Position numbers and translations under genes: made by a program
Part shown: one piece after another, positions 5,742 through 5,767 of the stretch
Layout: the number at the start of each line of letters is the position of its first letter
Numbering within the stretch: the first letter of the stretch is position 1
Assembly: GCA_031269635.1 (NCBI GenBank)
Contig: JAISYY010000344.1
Coordinates: 1 to 5,767 of the forward strand
Reading direction: 5' to 3'
DNA length: 5,767 bases
DNA from: Tannerella sp.
GTDB lineage: Bacteria; Bacteroidota; Bacteroidia; Bacteroidales; Tannerellaceae
Notes under the pieces: model-generated
Seen by the model: the letters and a program-made list of their open reading frames with translations, nothing else
What the model was told of the DNA's origin: nothing
The model's database searches: none

Positions 5742-5767
5742 AATAAATTGTTGCGGACTTGCACCGC
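5742..5767 (-). other. Short upstream segment with a small hairpin, cut by the window edge
   Basis: On the minus strand the 26 bases before the surface-protein ATG begin with GCGG-TGCAAGT-CCGC, a four-pair hairpin, followed by an A/T-rich leader AACAATTTATT. No promoter box fits. The bases could equally be the end of an upstream gene: one frame runs open and stops at a TGA overlapping the ATG (ATGA). A resemblance of the hairpin to one conserved piece of cobalamin riboswitches is discussed as a finding. Confidence 0.35.

Noticed and set aside
5753..5767. Possible tRNA T-arm on the minus strand (GCGG-TGCAAGT-CCGC)
   Set aside because: The loop has TG in place of the invariant TTC start, the following seven bases cannot be tested as an acceptor stem, and the rest would lie outside the window.

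Overview
The window looks like a chromosomal segment of a Bacteroidales bacterium (phylum Bacteroidota). The evidence is: TAnnTTTG-type promoter -7 boxes, A/T-rich leaders without Shine-Dalgarno sequences, a surface lipoprotein with a DUF4988-like stalk, and a protein ending in a type A sorting domain of the type IX secretion system (T9SS). T9SS cargo argues against a Bacteroides thetaiotaomicron-like species and fits lineages such as Parabacteroides, Dysgonomonas, Tannerella or Paludibacter. The genus cannot be fixed from this sequence.

Left half (1-2158): two housekeeping-type genes on the minus strand, a PfkB-family (adenosine/ribokinase-like) kinase (2005->1025) followed after 49 bp by an S41 carboxy-terminal processing protease (975->1). 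The protease is cut by the window edge exactly at its predicted catalytic lysine. Divergent from the kinase is a tRNA-Asn(GTT) gene on the plus strand. The promoter elements of the tRNA and the kinase are packed back to back within about 45 bp.

Middle (2159-2384): a non-coding stretch between the convergent tRNA and the right-hand genes. It holds a strong hairpin that is the likely terminator of the right-hand operon, and a GC-rich segment able to form two mutually exclusive hairpins.

Right half (2385-5741): two minus-strand genes with a 54 bp gap, probably one operon entering from beyond the right edge. The first encodes a T9SS-exported surface protein with a bacterial Ig-like (Big_2-like) module. 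The second encodes a lipoprotein with an N-terminal coiled coil, two short W-x-I-D-G repeats and a C-terminal propeller in which seven blades can be counted. The propeller resembles the DUF5074/YncE-like family that includes the cobalamin-capturing lipoprotein BtuG. The most interesting hypothesis is therefore a surface capture module, possibly for corrinoids, using two different routes to the cell surface. No TonB-dependent receptor is in the window. If one belongs to this operon it must lie upstream, beyond base 5767, because the operon terminates at about 2310.
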